Made by a program: the position numbers and the translations under genes. Of a stretch of 64,000 nt of DNA, positions 57,760 through 64,000 are shown piece after piece; positions within the stretch are counted from its first letter, which is position 1, and every line of letters starts with the position of its first letter. This stretch comes from Rhyzopertha dominica (Eukaryota > Arthropoda > Insecta > Coleoptera > Bostrichidae), in NCBI GenBank assembly GCA_025024175.1, contig QCXZ01000137.1, positions 65,622,911-65,686,910 on the forward strand. Direction: 5' to 3'. The notes under the pieces are model-generated. The model was given only the letters and a program-made list of their open reading frames with translations, ran no database searches and had not been told where the DNA came from.

Positions 57760-59315
57760 TATTCTCATGAAAATCATTAATATATTATACAGTTCTGTTA
57801 ATTTCAAGCGACTATGGTCGATTATAAAAGCGATAAAATAAAAAAAATCTTTTTATTCAGCGACAGGAGATCTCGCATTCGCGCTCTATCCAGATTAGAT
57901 ACATACATGTGTGTATTTATTCTGGATAGAGTATTGAAGAAAACCGCAGAAAAACTCCAATCAGATCTCGATTGTCTCAAGCCAATCTTCAACACCTTCA
58001 TCAGCACGATGGACAGACTCAAAACCACCAGGTCATGTTGTATGGGGGCATCTGTTGACCATATGTTCAATTGTTTGGAGGGGATCTCCACATTCACCAG
58101 CAGGGTTGATAGATAGATCCCGTTTATTAAGAAAAAAGTTGCATTTCCCATGACCAGTGTGAAGGCGATTTAGAGTGACCCAAGACTTTCTCGGGAGGTC
58201 GGTTCCTGCTACCTTTTCTGTAGGATCGTCTGTAAGCTGTTGATTGAGTATATCGTGCTTCTTAAGTTTACAAACAGAACACCATCCATCTTCCATGGTG
58301 TAAGGAGCACGAAGGAAACCTTCTGTCCACAGAGGTTTTCTGGAAGTTAGCCGAGTTGTAGGTAGCTCTTGCAGATCTCGGGATATCAGAAACTCATTAG
58401 GAGCTGATTGATATTTTTGCCAAGCTTTATATGTAGCAAACTGTCTGCGAATCTATGGAGGAGCAATGTTTGAAAGAATCGGAAGCCAAGGTTATGAGGT
58501 TGACTTAATTGTTCCAGTGATTAGTCGCATTGCAGTATTCAGTTGTGTGTCAATTTTTCCTGTATGATGACTATTTTTCCAAACAGGACAGCAGTACTCA
58601 GCAGTGCTATAAAGCAAGGCAGTTCCAGAAGTACGGAGTACACTTGCATCTGCAACCCAGCTTGTACCAGCAAGCTTAAGCAGGATGTTATTTCTGGCCT
58701 GTAATTTTTATTATGTTTAAGAATTATGTTATTTGACATAAGCTGAAGTTGTTTTGTCTTTTGATGATTGTTGAGATGAAAACAAGTTACTTCTGTCTTC
58801 AACGGATTAGGGCACAAGTGCCAGGCTTTAAAATAGCAATTCATAATCTCGATGTCTCTTGAAAAATTTTGTTCAAGGAGAGAAGTCTTTACTTTGCAAA
58901 GCCAATACCATGTTGACTGCATAAACAAATATTCTCGATTGAGTTACTGGAAGGTCACGTATGTAAAGGTTGAAAAGAATAGGCGACAGAACCGATCCTT
59001 GTAGAAGACCATTCTTCAAAATCCTAAATTTGCTTTTTTTCTCTTCCAGAAACGCTCTGAATTGACCTTGGGACAACATTCGTTCAATAAGCTTCACAAT
59101 CTTTCCACATGTCAGAATATTAAATAGGCCACACAGTATCATAGGCCGCCGATAAGTCTATGAACACTACTCCAGTTTTCAATCGTTTCTGGAAACCAAC
59201 TTCAGCATACGTTGTTAGAGACAAGACTTGGTCGCAGCAACTTCTGTTCTTCCTAAAACCTGCTTGTTCCTCCGGGAGTGAGTCTTCAATAATAGGTCCT
59301 ATTCTCTGGTAGAGT
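57760..59315 (-). pseudogene. 5'-truncated LINE (Jockey-group-like RT), minus strand
   Basis: Reading from 59315 down: LPEEQAGFRKNRSCCDQVLS, then VVFIDLSAAYDTVW (motif A, Asp intact), LLQGSVLSPILFNLYIRDLP (motif B) and FVYAVNMVLAL (motif C, YADD changed to YAVN). Next are LCPNPLKTEVTCFHLNN, AMRLITGTI and WLPILSNIAP. The C-terminal zinc-like block LPRKSWVTLNRLHTGHGKC with GECGDPLQTIEHMVNRCP is near 58040-58200. Several frameshifts and stops break the frame. The upstream endonuclease is absent, so the copy is 5'-truncated as LINE insertions often are. The 3' end runs into an AT-rich (TA)n stretch near 57755. It is a different family from the LINE at 15055-17500. Confidence 0.87.
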
Positions 59316-60941
59316 AATAATAAAAAGTAACTATTATCTGAGGTATAACCATTTCTTTCAGTTTAATTAAAAGAGGTTACACAAAAACAGAAGACGACTT
59401 TATGGCTTAACAAGTACATTGTTTGTACTTTTTTTAAACAATATTAAATTATTTTATAGGATTATTACAATACCTGTAAGACAAATTAACCAAGTTGTAG
59501 TAAATAAGACAACACAACAAAATATTGTGTTCAGAATAGTCGAAATTGGTTAGTGACTCAGAACAAAACCTCTCACTTAAATGAAATTCTTACAAACTAA
59601 AGCGTACTAATTAATTAATCTTAGTTTTGTATTACTTACCAAAATAAATATAAAACAAATTGTCTAATAAAATTCTTCTCGCTTTCCGTAACAAAAGGTC
59701 GAGCTTAACGTTCTGCTATCGAAAAATATCGCCCAGGAATATGTGCATTAAACCTATTGAGCTGCAATCCTAAGCTCGTTCCTTTATAAAGGTAAGTGAA
59801 ATAATATGTAGGCAGACGCACGTATGCTTTATCGTAGTCTTCGGGCTTGTTGCTCTTTACGATCCCTTTATGGGCACTTATTCTAGATCTGCAGTGTCAG
59901 TGCACATTTTATTATGCACTTTAAAACTGATTTCATGCGTTGCATAGGAAATGCCACACATAAAATGTAGTAACTTAAGATTGATGGCTTTCAATGGATC
60001 GTACACGAGTCTGGTTGCTTNTTTTAAATAAGCGAAATGCATGTGATCATCCGACGGAGTTAGCTTAAATGGCGGTATGGGGCTCGGAAACCTCTCCGGA
60101 AATAAATAAGCGATATCAGCTGAGTGTGTCTAAATTTCGTAAGAAAGTATTATTTTTCCGTGAAGGATCTTATATATGAAATTCTTTTGTAAGCTGTTCT
60201 CACCGGAATGTTCGCAAATAACACAGACGAGATTTATCCCCTCTTGGTTTGGATAATATTCCATTGCAAGCCTACCAGTGCTAAATAAATATAACAATAT
60301 GGAATTAATCTTATTTGTTAAATAATATAGATGNAACGATCGACCTCTATGTATGAAAAACGCTATTATTCAATAGCGATNTTATTTATTAGAGTACCAC
60401 AACCCTAGGCAGAATAAATAAATNATGAGAAAGTCAATTTCTGTCCGCTTTTGGAGGAAACTTCTCTGACAAATACATAGAACAACAAAATTAAAGCCGC
60501 AAGTATAGCAGGCGTCCGGTTGAACTGATATAATGTGCGTCTTATAATACATATTTCAGACCGTTTTGAATAACCCTATTAAGGATCCGATGTGTTCAAC
60601 ATAAACTAAATTGCTATCGTTAAGAAGCGTGTACTCTTGGCTGGTTTAACCGGAAAGTTGTGAATCAACCGGTAAGAAATGTTAACCCATCCCGGAAAAT
60701 GCTTATAAGAAATTGGTATGATAAAAAGAATTTTAACAGCGTGACACAAACCTGACAATAAACATGACAAATGACGAATTTTATCATGATATATTGATAC
60801 AGAACATTGTTGGTAGCAGCATCAGAAGCTAAATAGTATCTGCACTTAATTAAAATAATGTAAAATTACTAATGATCATATAAAACTTCTAATCTTTCGA
60901 ATAAGGAGAAGTCTTTTTTAACGGTTTCCGATTGCAAGGTA
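59316..60941. other. Anonymous stretch with several N positions
   Basis: N at 60021, 60334, 60381 and 60424. A small hairpin CGCTATT-ATTC-AATAGCG lies at 60361-60378. No gene or element was recognised. Confidence 0.4.
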
Positions 60942-62363
60942 CCTAAATTGTATAGTTTATTCAAAATCCATAAAACTAATGTCGCCTGGCAGTACTTGTT
61001 ACAGCTTAGCAAAATTTTGTGCTAACTATTTAAAACCTTATGTAGGAAAAAAACAGTAGTTTCACCAAGAATTCTTCAGACTTTATTTACGTTATAAAAG
61101 GTTTAAGTATTTCAGAAACTGATATTTTAGTTAGTTTTTACTTGATTTCTTTATTTACGAAAGTACTCATACCTGACACAATAGCAAATACAAACTTAAT
61201 AGATATCCCCTAGGTGACACTATAGCCTGATTATCTGAGCACTCTTTAAAATCAACTTATTTCTTATAAAACTAATTTTTATGAACAAAAATCAGGTTGT
61301 ACAAGGGGTTAACCTCTAAGTCCTATAATGGCCAATTTTCAGTTTAAACCAAAATGTTGGTATAGGTCTGTATTTTGTTTATTTGGCCCCACGATATAGA
61401 AGAGTTCCTATGTAAATAAAAAGCAATGATAGTTTATTTTTCTAGGACATTTAGGACACAAGGTTTACAGAAAACCAACACATACAGACATACTCAAAGA
61501 ATAGGCTTATAAGGTACACGTATGTAAATGATACTTTTGTTATTTGACCCACGGTATAGAAGAGTTAAGTAAGTTTCTAAATCACCTGAACAGTCAAAAT
61601 CCTGATATAAAATTTACTATAGAATTAGAAAGTAATGGTAGTTTACCTTTCCTGGATATCCAGGGCAGTTAGGACACACAAAGTTTACAGAAAATCAACA
61701 CACATACATTTACATTATTTAATAACTTCCAAAAAATTCTACTATTCATTATTATAAGAACGTTATTTGTTAGAGCGCAAAGAATCTTACACAATAGTTC
61801 TTTACAAAAAGAAATATATCATCTTAAATCGGCAGTAGTTAGGAATGGTTATAGCTATAAGAATATTTGGTCAATTTTTAATAGAAGTGCTCAACCAAAT
61901 CAAATAAATTTTCAGCGAGGCCAAAGTAAATTAAAGTTGAGTTTATGTATAAAACCTTTAGGAAAAATTAAAGAGGATACTTAGAAATGATGATATTTTA
62001 GCTGTTGATAGTATACGTGTAACAATTTAGATTAAATTTTAAGTTCTACTAAAGATAAAGTAATTTAGAAAGTGAAGTTCTTGCGGAAAGTGTTACATAG
62101 ATCAAACTAAAAGAAAAGTAGGTACGCGCCTGAAAGAACATATACGTGCAACTAAACTTCAACAGATATATAAATCTCCCATAGGTGAACACTCATATTT
62201 GACTAAACACATGATTGACTTGTTATTAAAGCAAAAATTTAGTGAAAAATATTATCACAAACGTCTAATAAAAGAAGCTATAGAAATTTCTAGGGATACT
62301 CATAATTTTATTAGGGATTGTGGAAATCATGAGTTGGGTGAAATTTATAAGGCTATTTTGTAG
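60942..62363 (+). pseudogene. Penelope-like retroelement: RT and GIY-YIG endonuclease, decayed
   Basis: Blocks follow Penelope order. PKLYSLFKIHKTNV corresponds to P.LYGLPKIHK..VPLRPI (60942-60985). VSFYLISLFTKV corresponds to VSFDVTSLFTNVP (about 61110), with the catalytic Asp changed to Tyr. IDIP follows, then WYRSVF and, in a second copy, YVNDTFVI for WYRYVDD, with Asp changed to Asn. SLPFLDI, VYRKPTHT and RTLFVRAQRIL follow, then VVRNGYSYKNI. The linked endonuclease part has CGKCYIDQTKRKVGTRLKEH (from 62082), SPIGEHSYLTKHMID and YYHKRLIKEAIEIS, then FIRDCGNHELGEI, stop 62361-62363. This is the EN-positive Penelope type. Many stops and an internal duplication make it inactive. Confidence 0.87.
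61356..61705 (+). repeat. Partial tandem duplication inside the Penelope RT
   Basis: 61356-61488 and 61508-61705 are two versions of the same RT segment, from the YVDD-type block to YRKPTHT. The first lacks about 60 bp between GAAGAGTT and AGCAATGATAGTTTA that the second keeps. Confidence 0.75.
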
Positions 62364-64000
62364 TTATCTTTTATCAAGTAGTTCATGTACCTACGTCTAG
62401 TAGGTAGGTTCGTCGTTAGGTTTAAATTTTACCAAGTTGTATCTACAACGCCTCGCCTGGTTTATTTTCTTTCAAATTCTTTTGTGAACTCGTGCCAGAC
62501 GAAATCTTTAATTTTAATTTTAGTCAGTGTTTTATAGGGACAGCGATCCTTCCCGAAACATATTATCTAATATTATGGACGCTGAAAGCATTCACCCTCG
62601 TATAATGTCAACAGTGTTTTGGATACATCAATAAATGTCTAGAAATATATTGTTTAAGAAAAGAAAAACAAATGCGGACTACTCCAGTTTTAATAAACAT
62701 TTTTGTTTCCAACTAGTTGCAGAATTACAAGCAAATACGTCAGATTTTCTTCCGTTAGCAGCAGGCGACTGTGCCTCTGTGTACCACAAGAAAAAGTATG
62801 AAGAACTGTTAATGGTTCTGTCAGTGACACCGGTTTTTTCTACTACCCTACATAAATAACTGCACCTCCAAACTTCCCGAACGAATCGCCCATTCATGAA
62901 GAAAACAGCAGACATTACATGGGACCTAATCACAATAATTAACTGTTTGAAAACTCACTCTACCGCAAAGCGGTTGTGGTGAATTTTACATTGCTTATCA
63001 AGCGTGAAGCGCGCAATGCCTCTAAAACGCCATACACATCTTACGCCGGAATTTGTTCCAAAAAGCACATGAACCGTGGTGCGATTGAATAACGTCTTGT
63101 GTAACAATTGGATTATCATTGCGATAATTAGAACGCGTCCGCTAATCGCCCAAATTAAATTTAGATTTGGTACTTTGCTGCTTCGCATATCGTGTGAATC
63201 GTATCTGGAAAGTGCACTGACTCTCTTCGTTAAATATAGATAAAATTCTTGTTTTGCTTGCTTAACACCGGAAAAATGCATACCCATGACATACGAAGTT
63301 CCTTAATGCTACCGACTCGGAAAGAATTAGCCATAAAGTTAATTATTCAAGACATAATTAAAAAAATAAATCCCTGCAAAAGTCGGAGTGCGGTGGTGTA
63401 ATTAGCGGTGTACGGCGCGGATTTTAGTTTACTTGCGCGGTAACAATGTATATGATTGCTGCTGTTTCCGTCTGCCAACAACTTCCTGCTGTATGATAAA
63501 AGTGTTTATAGCGAAATGCTTTGGAAAGAATTTAGTCATAAAAGCTCTTATAAGAAACGTTATAATACTGAATACTTTTTTTTAAGAATGCTAGATACCC
63601 TTCCATTAGATAGTAATTCCTTTTATTTCGTATATCCCTAGCATTTTAAAACATTCAACTTTTTACGATTTCCAGAATTTTTTTACCTTTTGTTGTTCAG
63701 TAGGGTGCTTTTCTATGCTTTTGTTATCACTTTTAATGTTAGAAAATCTGCTACCAATGACCGATTAGCCGATATGATATTTATTCTTGGGAAGTGTAAA
63801 CAAAATTTGCGACCTCAAAAGTTTACGCGTAGCAGTTCTCAGATATGTAAAGCATCCACGTGGACTGCCAAAGTGATTTTTTAACTCTTAAAATTATGTG
63901 GTACATCTACCAATAATCAGAAGCACTTTGTAGCATACAAAATCGAACTTTCGGTATTGGCTTCTGTAATCTGTGTGAGCAAAATCTCAGTGTTTCACAG
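62364..64000. other. Probable Penelope 3' flank, then anonymous stretch
   Basis: TTTAGTCAGTGTTTTATAGGGACAG at 62517-62541 resembles sequence next to the hammerhead relic at 21612 and may be Penelope 3' UTR. Beyond about 62600 only anonymous short frames are seen. Confidence 0.4.

Noticed and set aside
61211..61225. Fifteen bases identical to the core of the SP6 phage promoter, suggesting vector contamination.
   Set aside because: The sequence lies inside the Penelope RT relic and continues its expected reading (IDIP block before, RT after). No vector sequence flanks it, so chance is the better explanation.

Overview
This window looks like transposon-rich intergenic DNA from an arthropod nuclear genome, most likely an insect. 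The evidence is an AT-rich background with no operon structure, dense mariner/Tc1-type and other DDE transposon relics, two non-LTR retrotransposons, one LTR element, a Penelope-like element, a tRNA-derived SINE-like stretch and scattered single N positions. I could not support any host protein-coding exon, tRNA or rRNA gene. Almost every coding region is a decayed mobile-element gene, so the annotation is mainly a transposon map.

Layout. 1.4-3.6 kb: a diverged inverted-repeat element split by a young mariner with perfect 34-bp ends. 4.0-4.3 kb: LINE fragment. 6.0-7.1 kb: the highlight, a retrozyme-like insertion with 277-bp units. It carries four copies of a hammerhead ribozyme, three with a complete core, one of these on the opposite strand, and one broken. 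A 13-bp target-site duplication flanks it. 8.5-9.7 kb: a complete but dead Tc1-type element. 11.4-12.6 kb: two copies of a second structured repeat with a hammerhead-like core and a compensatory base change in its outer stem. 12.9-19.0 kb: two essentially identical long terminal repeats flanking a decayed LINE. 21.6 and 26.0 kb: short motifs like the hammerhead relics of Penelope elements. 28-34 kb: LINE, Tc1 and mariner fragments. 37.5-50.8 kb: five relics of one insect transposase family, one inside a 2.07-kb element with terminal inverted repeats of about 450 bp, plus a SINE-like sequence, a MITE and another mariner fragment. 52.0-53.9 kb: a large inverted-repeat element of unknown class. 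56.1-57.1 kb: an inverted-repeat element with repeated AGGCGTTT motifs. 57.8-59.3 kb: a 5'-truncated LINE on the minus strand. 60.9-62.4 kb: a Penelope-like element carcass with RT and GIY-YIG regions.

How the parts relate. Retrozymes are small non-coding retroelements that make self-cleaving RNA and need an outside reverse transcriptase. Penelope-like elements, which carry hammerheads themselves, are the proposed helper in animals. This window holds a retrozyme insertion and a dead Penelope-like copy about 54 kb apart. The head-to-head retrozyme structure, with a 3-nt microhomology junction and a target-site duplication, looks like target-primed reverse transcription with twin priming. The helper link is inference. 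Coordinates of decayed elements are read by eye and may be off by tens of bases.
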